12,236 bases of DNA, from the NCBI GenBank assembly GCA_030627625.1, contig DAOURR010000062.1, positions 1 through 12,236 on the forward strand, given 5' to 3'. Made by a program: the position numbers and the translations under genes. Positions 1 to 5,778 of the stretch are shown here, piece by piece; position 1 is the first letter of the stretch; every line of letters begins with the position of its first letter. The notes under the pieces were generated by a model. It had not been told where the DNA came from. It did no database searches and worked only from the letters and a program-made list of their open reading frames with translations. Source of the DNA: UBA3103 sp002365855 (GTDB taxonomy: Bacteria; Bacillota; Desulfotomaculia; Desulfotomaculales; Pelotomaculaceae).

Positions 1-59
1 AAAGGCCATCTTGAAGGCTTTAGATAACCAAAGAAGCACTGGTTATGTAGTTGTCTGAG
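1..59 (+). CDS. Possible C-terminal end of an IS transposase (partial)
   Basis: Reading from base 2 gives an open frame of 18 codons (KAILKALDNQRSTGYVVV) that ends in TGA at 57-59. The gene would begin outside the window. The peptide is too short to identify by itself. The argument is positional: the stop lies 26 bases before an 18-base sequence (86-103) that reappears inverted at the other end of the window, which is how a transposase gene normally sits next to the right end of a compact insertion sequence. It could equally be non-coding. Confidence 0.3.
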
Positions 60-85
60 ATCAGTTTGCGGGATCAGTAAACTTG

Positions 86-103
86 TTCAGCAAGCCCTAA
101 TTA
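86..103 (+). repeat. Terminal repeat, probable right end of an insertion sequence
   Basis: The 18 bases TTCAGCAAGCCCTAATTA are the exact reverse complement of bases 12143-12160. Sequences outside and inside the shared block differ between the two copies, as expected for the two ends of an IS. The outermost six bases, TAATTA, are themselves palindromic. They may be part of the repeat or a preferred insertion target. The IS family cannot be named without the transposase. Confidence 0.6.
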
Positions 104-179
104 AGAAGTAATATACAAAACTCGTGAATAACGGCTGCTTGGAGGTGGTTAATTCCAGACATCATGCCTAATAAAAAAA

Positions 180-197
180 AGCCTCTTAATACAGGCT
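180..197 (-). terminator. Terminator for the kinase/regulator operon
   Basis: On the minus strand AGCCT, an 8-base loop and AGGCT form a short stem followed directly by eight T residues. It lies about 80 bases past the response-regulator stop codon. The 5-bp stem is weak but the U-tract is ideal. Confidence 0.5.
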
Positions 198-230
198 GAT
201 TTTTAAATAAAAAACTACCCCCTACTCACC

Positions 231-260
231 TGCGCCTTGGCAAGAGGCGCATCTTTTTTT
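231..260 (+). terminator. Plus-strand intrinsic terminator, possibly bidirectional
   Basis: TGCGCCT (231-237), a 7-base loop and AGGCGCA (245-251) form a perfect 7-bp GC-rich stem followed by TCTTTTTTT. It would stop transcription arriving from the left, for example from the IS, before it runs antisense into the response-regulator gene. The same hairpin may also slow minus-strand transcription of the operon ending at 278. Confidence 0.7.
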
Positions 261-277
261 GTATTACTCCTTAAGCT

Positions 278-949
278 CTAGTTTTTAGGCTCCACCAGTT
301 TTTCCTGGATGGCCAGGACAGCAGCCTGGGTGCGGTCGTTGACATCCAATTTAATTAAAATGTTGCTGACATGAGCCTTTACCGTGCGCAGGGTGATATT
401 CAGCTTGCCGGCTATCTCTTTATTGCTGTGCCCGTTGACAATAAGCTGAAGTACTTCTTTCTCACGGATGGTTAATAATGATGGGTCCTTTTGGGTCTGA
501 TAATGGGAAGTACCCTGCACCAGGTTGATTAAAAGCTCGTTAGCAATGTTTGTATCAACAAAGTAACGCCCCTCAGCAACGCTTTCAACTATTTCAATTA
601 ACTGTTCAGGAGGACTATCTTTAAGAACATAGGCGGAACAGCCGTCGCGTATAGCCTGAACAACTTTATCATGCTGGTCGTTAACAGTAAGGATAATTAC
701 CTGAGTGCCGGGATGCCTTGTTTTAAGGAGCCTTGCCGCCCTTATGCCGTCCATCTTGGGCATATTGACGTCCATCAAGATCATGGAAGGCTTTAACTTT
801 CCGGCTGTTTCGAGCGCTTCTTCGCCGTTAGCTGCTTCACCTACCACGGTAATATCATGCAGTTCGAACAGCATTCTCAAACTACGCCGTACCAACGGGT
901 CATCGTCCACCAGGAGCAGTCTTATTTCATTAGTTAAAAATTCATTCAT
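278..949 (-). CDS. NarL/FixJ-type response regulator
   Basis: A 223-residue cytoplasmic transcription factor controlled by phosphorylation. Residues 8-125 form a receiver domain with acidic pocket D15-D17, phospho-acceptor D60 in the MDVNMP segment, the conserved T88 and K110 in the YVLKD segment. Residues about 155-215 form a LuxR-type helix-turn-helix, with LTIREKEVL and the recognition region NKEIAGKLNITLRTVKAHV. Length and domain order are standard for the NarL family. The ATG at 949 follows an AGAGAGGTGA ribosome site and overlaps the end of the upstream kinase gene by 8 bases (ATGAATGA), so the pair is translationally coupled and almost certainly cognate. Target genes cannot be told from the sequence. 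Ends in TAG. Confidence 0.95.
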   Translation of the reverse strand: MNEFLTNEIRLLLVDDDPLVRRSLRMLFELHDITVVGEAANGEEALETAGKLKPSMILMDVNMPKMDGIRAARLLKTRHPGTQVIILTVNDQHDKVVQAIRDGCSAYVLKDSPPEQLIEIVESVAEGRYFVDTNIANELLINLVQGTSHYQTQKDPSLLTIREKEVLQLIVNGHSNKEIAGKLNITLRTVKAHVSNILIKLDVNDRTQAAVLAIQEKLVEPKN

Positions 950-2243
950 CTATTTCACCTCTCTGACCCGAATTGAGAACGGGCAGTGCAATAATAAATT
1001 TAGTCCCCCAGTCAGCTTGACTTTCAACTCTGATTATTCCCCTGTGCGCTTCAATATTCTTTTTGGCTATAGCTAAACCCAAGCCTGTGCCGCTCAGCTT
1101 GGTTGTGAAAAAAGGTTCAAATATTTTTTGTTGAATCTCAGGAGAAATGCCGCTGCCCCAGTCCTCAACCGTGATAATTACCTGGTCGAAAGAGTGAGTA
1201 GAGGATATGCGCACGGTACCTCCTCCTTCAGTTGCGGCTATCGCGTTGGACAGAAGATTTCCAAAAATCTCCCTCATTTTCTCCTTGTCCGCAAGGATGA
1301 GGGGTATAGGCTTATTTAAAGACTCTTCTATAATGACATTTTTCCCATATTGATTAATATAATCAGATACCAATTCTTTCAATAGTTCATTCATGTCAAC
1401 TTCTTCGAACCGCAGGTAAGGGTCACTGGAGAAATGAAGCAAATCTTCCATCGTTCTGCTGACCCTGTCAACAGCTTCCTTGACAATTCCCAGGTCTTCA
1501 CTGATATCCATCTTCCATGATGATTTTTTTTCGGCGGAATACAGGGAAAGCCTGATTGAGGTCAAAGGATTTTTTACTTCATGCGCGATAATGGCGGCAG
1601 CCCTGCCGAGCGCAGCCAATCTTTCGGCCTGTTTAACCTTTTGTTCCAAAGCAGTTATAATATGTTCCTTTTCTCTTAAACCTTTCTCGTAGGTGAGAGC
1701 GTTTTTTACGGCTATACTAATCTGATTTGCAACCAGCTCAAGCATGCGTAGATCCCTTATGCTGAAATCACGCCTGCTTTCCGGCCTGGTCAGGTGAATA
1801 GTGCCTAAAAAATTATCGTTTAAAAGAATGGGGGCGCCCATGCTGTAAAGGACGCCCTCATGACGCAGGGCAGTTTGAAAATAATAAGTCTTTTTAATCT
1901 CTTCGACTGAGTAAATATCAGTTGAGCGCCATCCTTTTTTGGTCATCATCTGCTTTCTAAATAAAAAGTGGTTCGGTATGCTTTCCTCAAACAGCTTTAA
2001 CGTCCTCTGGCTAAGGCCGATATTTGAATGAATCGTTACCTTGCCGGTTTTATCGTGGTAGAAGAAAATACCGCTTTTCGTATGTGGAATAAGCTTGGGC
2101 AGATAACAGTGAACAGACTGAAGGATCTCATCCAGGTCAAGGTTAGAAGTAACAATGCTGCTGATATCAAGGAGCATCTCAAGCTCGTCCAATGTGAGAT
2201 CCTTTTTAAAGTCTCTTTTGCTGCCAGTCCTGGTCACTGACAT
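942..2243 (-). CDS. Soluble GAF-domain sensor histidine kinase
   Basis: A predicted 433-residue kinase that autophosphorylates on histidine and passes the phosphate to the overlapping response regulator. Residues about 20-180 look like a GAF domain (segments ILQSVHCYLPKLIP and LLNDNFLGTIHLTRPESRRDF). Residues 185-210 are a probable coiled linker. The H-box at 215-230 contains IAHEVKNPLTSI with H221. The ATPase domain shows the N-box (N333 in NLLSNAIAA), the G1 box DWGSGI at 361-366, the F-box FEPFFTTK and the G2 box GTGLGLAI. No membrane segment is visible, so it should sense an intracellular signal. An upstream in-frame ATG at 2327 exists, but the start at 2243 follows a GGAAGGAGAG site, and the extra 28 residues contain a TATAAT motif and are unlike protein. 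The H-box type is unusual for a NarL-class partner. Confidence 0.93.
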   Translation of the reverse strand: MSVTRTGSKRDFKKDLTLDELEMLLDISSIVTSNLDLDEILQSVHCYLPKLIPHTKSGIFFYHDKTGKVTIHSNIGLSQRTLKLFEESIPNHFLFRKQMMTKKGWRSTDIYSVEEIKKTYYFQTALRHEGVLYSMGAPILLNDNFLGTIHLTRPESRRDFSIRDLRMLELVANQISIAVKNALTYEKGLREKEHIITALEQKVKQAERLAALGRAAAIIAHEVKNPLTSIRLSLYSAEKKSSWKMDISEDLGIVKEAVDRVSRTMEDLLHFSSDPYLRFEEVDMNELLKELVSDYINQYGKNVIIEESLNKPIPLILADKEKMREIFGNLLSNAIAATEGGGTVRISSTHSFDQVIITVEDWGSGISPEIQQKIFEPFFTTKLSGTGLGLAIAKKNIEAHRGIIRVESQADWGTKFIIALPVLNSGQRGEIDE

Positions 2244-2246
2244 TAA

Positions 2247-2260
2247 TCTCTCCTTCCTTT
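2247..2260 (-). promoter_or_regulatory. Ribosome binding site fixing the kinase start
   Basis: The minus strand reads AAGGAAGGAGAGATTA before ATG 2243. This is the only strong Shine-Dalgarno sequence near the beginning of the gene and argues against the longer reading from 2327. Confidence 0.8.
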
Positions 2261-2298
2261 TTTCACAGCTAGAAAACTTATTGCAAACTCTTAATATT

Positions 2299-2304
2299 AT
2301 TATA
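2299..2304 (-). promoter_or_regulatory. Candidate -10 box of the kinase/regulator operon
   Basis: A perfect TATAAT on the minus strand lies 55 bases before the chosen start codon. No good -35 hexamer is visible 16-18 bases upstream, so if it is used it may need an activator or the autoregulatory response regulator. Confidence 0.3.
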
Positions 2305-2374
2305 GTATTTATCGTTGATTTTCGCATCTTAGATTTTTTTACAGTTGAAGTTACGGCTTTTTTTGGAGACTGGG

Positions 2375-2402
2375 TTGAATCATTAATTTTTTATGGGATA
2401 AT
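2375..2402 (+). promoter_or_regulatory. Candidate sigma-A promoter of the carbonic anhydrase-like gene
   Basis: TTGAAT (2375-2380), a 16-base spacer and GATAAT (2397-2402). Transcription would start near 2409, just before the palindromic element at 2415-2479, so that element would form the structured 5' end of the mRNA. Confidence 0.4.
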
Positions 2403-2414
2403 AGTATAAGCTTT

Positions 2415-2479
2415 TGCGACAAGAAGTGGGACAGGAGAACCGCCACCTTGTCTCATCGTTATTTTGTCCACTTGTCGCG
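2415..2479 (+). repeat. Nested palindromic repeat in the leader of the gamma-CA-like gene
   Basis: Outer arms GCGACAAG (2416-2423) and CTTGTCGC (2471-2478) are perfectly complementary. The pairing continues inward as TGGGACA (2427-2433) with TGTCCA (2465-2470), with one bulge plus unpaired bases. An alternative inner hairpin pairs GGGACAGG (2428-2435) with CCTTGTCTC (2446-2454). GACA/CTTGTC words recur in both orientations. From memory, GGGACAGGAGAACC-type palindromes are dispersed in clostridial genomes, which fits a small mobile or REP-like repeat. It ends 8 bases before the ribosome site, so it could also influence expression. Confidence 0.55.
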
Positions 2480-2486
2480 TAATTTG

Positions 2487-2493
2487 AAGGGAG
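2487..2493 (+). promoter_or_regulatory. Ribosome binding site supporting a TTG start
   Basis: AAGGGAG lies 9 bases before TTG 2503. The translated product begins MIYPFEGNIPVIDETAFIAPGA, which is the usual N-terminus of this family, so the TTG is convincing. Confidence 0.75.
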
Positions 2494-2502
2494 TGCAACA
2501 AG

Positions 2503-3009
2503 TTGATTTATCCGTTTGAAGGAAATATTCCGGTGATAGATGAAACTGCTTTTATAGCTCCTGGCGCTGTTGTGGTTGGTAAAGTAGAAATCGCTGCACA
2601 CGCCGGCATTTGGTACAATTGCGTGGTGCGGGGCGATTATGACACTGTTAAAATAGGGACCTGCACAAGCATACAGGACGGCTCCATCCTGCACGAGCAC
2701 GCCGGTTTTCCACTTTTCATCGGCGCGCGGGTGACTGTTGGGCACCGGGTTTTGCTGCATGGATGTATCGTTGAAGATGACGCTTATATTGGTATGGGCT
2801 CTACAATTATGAACGGGGCCCGCATCGGATGCGGGTCCGTGGTCGGAGCGGGATCCCTTGTCCTTCAGGGTCTGGAAATACCTCCGGGCATGCTCGTCAT
2901 GGGAGCGCCGGCAAAGGTCATCAGGCCAATCAAGGAAGCTGAGCTGGAAAAATTCCGTGGAGCCGTCGGACGGTATTTAAAGCTGGCGAAACTGCACAAA
3001 AAACTTTAA
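2503..3009 (+). CDS. Gamma-carbonic anhydrase-like hexapeptide-repeat protein
   Basis: A 168-residue cytosolic protein of the left-handed beta-helix, gamma-CA/YrdA/PaaY group. These proteins form trimers with a metal site between subunits. Several hydrate CO2 to bicarbonate, while others have no proven activity. Hexapeptide repeats run from about residue 15 to 140. The site residues seen in active members are present: RGD at 43-45, QD at 58-59, and the three likely metal ligands H64, H81 and H86 in the segments SILHEH, TVGH and LLHGC. The C-terminus is a short helix typical of the family. The start is TTG 2503, 9 bases after AAGGGAG. No ATG fits better. The gene is monocistronic, and its stop overlaps the stop of the convergent phosphate transporter. 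True carbonic anhydrase activity is inferred, not shown. Confidence 0.9.
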   Translation: MIYPFEGNIPVIDETAFIAPGAVVVGKVEIAAHAGIWYNCVVRGDYDTVKIGTCTSIQDGSILHEHAGFPLFIGARVTVGHRVLLHGCIVEDDAYIGMGSTIMNGARIGCGSVVGAGSLVLQGLEIPPGMLVMGAPAKVIRPIKEAELEKFRGAVGRYLKLAKLHKKL

Positions 3010-4007
3010 AATACCCTGGCCAGGAATAGGTAAAAAACGCCGGCGAGCAGGGTGGTGACGGGCAGCGTTATGAGCCATGCCACAACCATCCTCTGGGCGG
3101 TAATCCACTTGACCCCGGGGGCCCGCTTAGCTGAGCCGACACCGATAATAGACGATGATATAACATGGGTAGTGCTAACTGGCATTTTAAGCAAGGTCGC
3201 CAGAATAATTACTGTAGCTGAACCAAAATCAGCCGCAAAACCATTGGCAGGCTCAATTTTCATTATCCTTGTACCCACCGTTTTAATGATCTTCCACCCG
3301 CCAACCGATGTCCCCAAGGCTATAGCTGCTGCACATGATACTTTGACCCATAAATGCACCTCAAGATCTGCCTGAAACCCGGCGGCGACAAGGGCGAAAG
3401 TGATAATGCCCATAGATTTCTGCGCATCGTTAGTACCGTGGCTGAAAGCCTGCCAGGCCGCAGTAAAGATCTGCAGGGAGCGAAAGCGCCTGTTTAGCTT
3501 TGACGGCTGGCCGCTTTTAAATAGCACTTTAATCAAGCTCATAACCAGAAAACCGGCTGAAAAGGCTACCAGGGGCGATAGGAGCAGGGCGGCCAGAATT
3601 TCGGAGAAACCTAATAAATTGATTTGACTTAGCCCGGCGGATGCTATAACGGCGCCGGTCAGGGAACCGATCAGGGCGTGGGATGAACTGCTTGGTATTC
3701 CGTAATACCAGGTAATCAGGTTCCAGGCAATAGCTGCCAGAAGAGCCGCTGAAACAACAATCAGGCCCTGGTCCAGACGGGCAGGGTCAGCAATTTTACT
3801 ACCGATTGTTTTAGCAACGCCGGTAAAAAACAAGGCGCCAAAAAAATTCATAGAAGAGGCGAGCAGGATGGCAGTCCTCGGTGTCAAGGCTTTGGTAGAT
3901 ATGGAAGTCGCAATGGCATTGGCAGTATCGTGAAAACCATTGATAAAATCAAATGTTAGCGCCAGAAGCACCACAACGGCTGTTAAAGCCAGCGCAGAGT
4001 CATACAT
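3006..4007 (-). CDS. pit: PiT-family low-affinity inorganic phosphate transporter
   Basis: A 333-residue integral membrane permease that imports phosphate, probably as a metal-phosphate complex, driven by a cation gradient. The protein is hydrophobic throughout, with about ten membrane segments. The two inverted PiT signature motifs are present: GFHDTANA at residues 24-31 near the N-terminus, and SHGTNDAQK at 189-197 in the second half. The central basic loop SGQPSKLNRRFRS lies between the halves. Length is typical of the shorter bacterial type. ATG 4007 follows AAGGGG by 8 bases and lies 11 bases after the stop of the DUF47 gene, so the two form an operon. Its stop codon overlaps the stop of the convergent gamma-CA-like gene by 4 bases. 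Sulfate transport is a rarer alternative for this family. Confidence 0.95.
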   Translation of the reverse strand: MYDSALALTAVVVLLALTFDFINGFHDTANAIATSISTKALTPRTAILLASSMNFFGALFFTGVAKTIGSKIADPARLDQGLIVVSAALLAAIAWNLITWYYGIPSSSSHALIGSLTGAVIASAGLSQINLLGFSEILAALLLSPLVAFSAGFLVMSLIKVLFKSGQPSKLNRRFRSLQIFTAAWQAFSHGTNDAQKSMGIITFALVAAGFQADLEVHLWVKVSCAAAIALGTSVGGWKIIKTVGTRIMKIEPANGFAADFGSATVIILATLLKMPVSTTHVISSSIIGVGSAKRAPGVKWITAQRMVVAWLITLPVTTLLAGVFYLFLARVF

Positions 4008-4018
4008 TTATAATCCCC

Positions 4019-4636
4019 TTATGAATGACGCATGATAATACCCTCTAGAATATCGGCAACATCCTCGCAGGCATCGGATACCTGCTCCATCACAAAATAC
4101 ATTTCTTTTCTTTTAATGATTTCAACAGGGTCTGTGCAGGTAGAGAAAAGCACCTTGATGCTTTCTCTGAATAGGTCGTCAGCTTCGTTTTCCAGGTCGT
4201 TTATTCTATAAGTGTGCCGGGTCATATCTTTCAGCTTTTTCACAACGAGGTACTGAATGGCGTAACAGACCTCCTGTGTGCATTCTTCAATATTCTTTGC
4301 GAAAAGCTTCATGAAGTTGTCCACTTTAGTGATACCATAAAGATCAAAATTCCAGGCGCAGGCTTCAATTAAATCCAAAATGTCATCCAGCTTGATAGTC
4401 AGCCCCAGGATGTCTTCACGATCAATAGGAGTTATGAAAGTGTTGTTCAGAGCGCGGATAACGGCGTGGGTAAACTGGTCACCCTTATGTTCAAGGTCTT
4501 TTATCTGGAGCGCAAATTTTTCAGCGTCACCTAGGTTGTCCAATTCTTTGCGAAAAACCTGGGAGGCTGAATGGATGTTATCCACAATTAGTTCAAAGCA
4601 TTCAAAAAAAGAGTCCTTTTTTTTCTTAAAAATCAT
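4019..4636 (-). CDS. PhoU-like DUF47 protein, partner of the Pit transporter
   Basis: A 205-residue all-helical cytoplasmic protein of the DUF47/PhoU-like family, often called Pit accessory protein. Homologues are thought to bind metal clusters and regulate phosphate uptake. Typical features are the N-terminal FKKKKDSFFECFE, the helix containing LEHKGDQFTHAVIRALN, and the acidic motif TPIDREDILGL near residues 68-78. A second related repeat contains NDLENEADDLFRESIKVLF and ends with VSDACEDVADILEGI. ATG 4636 is preceded by TTGAGGT. A small hairpin (4651-4665) sits just upstream of that ribosome site. It is the first gene of a two-gene operon with the PiT gene, the standard arrangement in many bacteria. 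The precise regulatory mechanism is not known. Confidence 0.93.
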   Translation of the reverse strand: MIFKKKKDSFFECFELIVDNIHSASQVFRKELDNLGDAEKFALQIKDLEHKGDQFTHAVIRALNNTFITPIDREDILGLTIKLDDILDLIEACAWNFDLYGITKVDNFMKLFAKNIEECTQEVCYAIQYLVVKKLKDMTRHTYRINDLENEADDLFRESIKVLFSTCTDPVEIIKRKEMYFVMEQVSDACEDVADILEGIIMRHS

Positions 4637-4650
4637 TTTTACCTCAATGC

Positions 4651-4665
4651 AGTGCCGTCAGCACT
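4651..4665 (-). promoter_or_regulatory. Leader hairpin before the DUF47-pit operon
   Basis: AGTGC, a 5-base loop and GCACT form a perfect short stem a few bases upstream of the TTGAGGT ribosome site on the minus strand. On the plus strand it is followed by ATTTTTTTAATTTTT and would look like a terminator, but no plus-strand gene lies upstream of it. Its role is uncertain. Confidence 0.35.
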
Positions 4666-4713
4666 ATTTTTTTAATTTTTACAACTAACTAAAAATTTTG
4701 ATAAAAAACTCTA

Positions 4714-4728
4714 ATAGTATTTTACTAT
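4714..4728. promoter_or_regulatory. Palindrome in the divergent pit/protease control region
   Basis: ATAGTA TTT TACTAT is a perfect 6-bp inverted repeat with a 3-base centre, lying between the divergent starts at 4636 and 4861. It could be an operator or a promoter-proximal AT hairpin. In DNA this AT-rich, chance cannot be excluded. Confidence 0.3.
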
Positions 4729-4780
4729 AAATTTAAGTGTATTTGTTAATAACCTAAAAAAACTTTGTCAAAATAAAGTC

Positions 4781-4809
4781 TTGCTATTTCCACCAGTTTG
4801 CGATAAAAA
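4781..4809 (+). promoter_or_regulatory. Candidate promoter of the SDH protease/deacetylase pair
   Basis: TTGCTA (4781-4786), a 17-base spacer and TAAAAA (4804-4809) each match 4 of 6 consensus positions. Transcription would start near 4816, leaving a 45-base leader. Confidence 0.28.
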
Positions 4810-4844
4810 GAGAACAAAAAAGTTTAGTTGCAAAATATTGAGTT

Positions 4845-4854
4845 AGGAGGGAGG
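4845..4854 (+). promoter_or_regulatory. Ribosome binding site fixing the protease GTG start
   Basis: AGGAGGGAGG lies immediately before GTG 4861. A TTG at 4828 is also in frame, but it is upstream of this site, so translation from it would read through the Shine-Dalgarno sequence. Confidence 0.8.
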
Positions 4855-4860
4855 AACGAG

Positions 4861-5709
4861 GTGGGTTTTTCAGAAATCATCTGGGTCCTGTTTTTACTGG
4901 TGGCCTTTTTTCCGGCAATAAAACAGCAGCGCCTGGAGTCAATGAGGTTGAAGCTGATCCGTAAAATCGAAATAAAGCGCGGGTCCAGACTGATCACACT
5001 GATTCACAGGCAGGAAATGATCAGCCTGCTTGGCATACCGCTATCCCGGTATATTAATGTCGAGGATTCCGAGGCCGTCCTGCGGGCCGTTCGTTTGACC
5101 CCTGATGAAATGCCTATTGACTTGGTCCTTCATACTCCGGGTGGACTGGTCCTTGCCTCCGAGCAGATTGCCAGGGCTCTTCAAAAACACCCTGCTAAAG
5201 TCACCGTGTTCGTGCCTCACTATGCTATGTCCGGCGGTACAATGATTGCTCTTGCCGCAGATGACATCGTTATGGATGAGAATGCCGTTTTGGGGCCGGT
5301 AGATCCTCAACTTGGAGAATTCCCGGCCGTATCTATTCTTGAAGTGCTTCGCAAGAAAGACAAAAACCAAATTGACGACCGCACCTTGATGCTGGCAGAG
5401 ATAGCGGCAAAAGCCATGATCCAGGTCAGGGACTTTGTCTATCATTTACTTAAGGATAAAATGGATGAAGCAAGGGCAAAAGAAGTCGCGGAGCTGCTTT
5501 CCGGCGGAAACTGGACACATGACTACCCGATCGACTGCCAGCAGCTTAAACAATTTGGGCTTCCAATTATTACCGGGTGCGCTGTGGATCTGATGGAGGA
5601 GATTTACGCGCTGATGGAACTCTACCCGCAGCCGGGCCAACGCCGGCCGTCTGTACAATTTATACCTCTGCCTTACGGAAGAAAGGAAGAAGAACCAGGC
5701 AAAAAATAG
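4861..5709 (+). CDS. Membrane-anchored SDH-family Clp-fold serine protease
   Basis: A predicted 282-residue protein. Residues 5-20 form one membrane segment (IIWVLFLLVAFFPAI), preceded by an acidic residue and followed by basic ones, which predicts the body faces the cytoplasm. The rest matches the SDH proteinase family (PF01972), related to SppA and ClpP. Visible marks are HTPGGL at 91-96 (oxyanion-region glycines), the likely nucleophile S124 in YAMSGGT, and the characteristic LGPVDPQLGEF at 144-154. Family members are presumed to cleave peptides or membrane proteins, but substrates are largely unknown. The GTG start follows a strong ribosome site. A deacetylase-family gene follows 69 bases downstream on the same strand and may be co-transcribed. 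The short basic, proline-rich tail is not distinctive. Confidence 0.88.
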   Translation: MGFSEIIWVLFLLVAFFPAIKQQRLESMRLKLIRKIEIKRGSRLITLIHRQEMISLLGIPLSRYINVEDSEAVLRAVRLTPDEMPIDLVLHTPGGLVLASEQIARALQKHPAKVTVFVPHYAMSGGTMIALAADDIVMDENAVLGPVDPQLGEFPAVSILEVLRKKDKNQIDDRTLMLAEIAAKAMIQVRDFVYHLLKDKMDEARAKEVAELLSGGNWTHDYPIDCQQLKQFGLPIITGCAVDLMEEIYALMELYPQPGQRRPSVQFIPLPYGRKEEEPGKK

Positions 5710-5765
5710 CTTTGGCGGACCTATAAGCCAACCAACCTGGAGTAAAATTTAAATAGTATAAAATT

Positions 5766-5772
5766 GGGAGGT
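5766..5772 (+). promoter_or_regulatory. Ribosome binding site fixing the deacetylase GTG start
   Basis: GGGAGGT is separated by 6 bases from GTG 5779. The in-frame TTG at 5764 overlaps the site itself and is therefore unlikely to be the start. Confidence 0.8.
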
Positions 5773-5778
5773 AGTTTT

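Noticed and set aside
705..1076. 123-codon plus-strand frame over the regulator/kinase junction
   Set aside because: It is antisense to two strongly supported genes, with serine-rich out-of-frame composition.
942..2327. Longer reading of the kinase from ATG 2327
   Set aside because: No ribosome site, the extra 28 residues contain a TATAAT box, and a strong GGAAGGAGAG precedes the ATG at 2243.
2383..2760. 125-codon minus-strand frame over the gamma-CA start
   Set aside because: It is antisense to a clear family member and covers the palindrome. No recognisable protein features.
4651..4680. Plus-strand intrinsic terminator
   Set aside because: The hairpin plus T-run looks right, but no plus-strand transcription unit ends there. 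A leader structure for the minus-strand operon is at least as likely.
4740..4775. PhoP box controlling the phosphate operon
   Set aside because: TTGACA and TTAACA words are present on the minus strand, but the regular spacing of repeated hexamers needed for a Pho box is missing.
5041..5445. 134-codon minus-strand frame inside the SDH protease gene
   Set aside because: It is a shadow of the conserved plus-strand protease motifs, with no ribosome site and no family resemblance.
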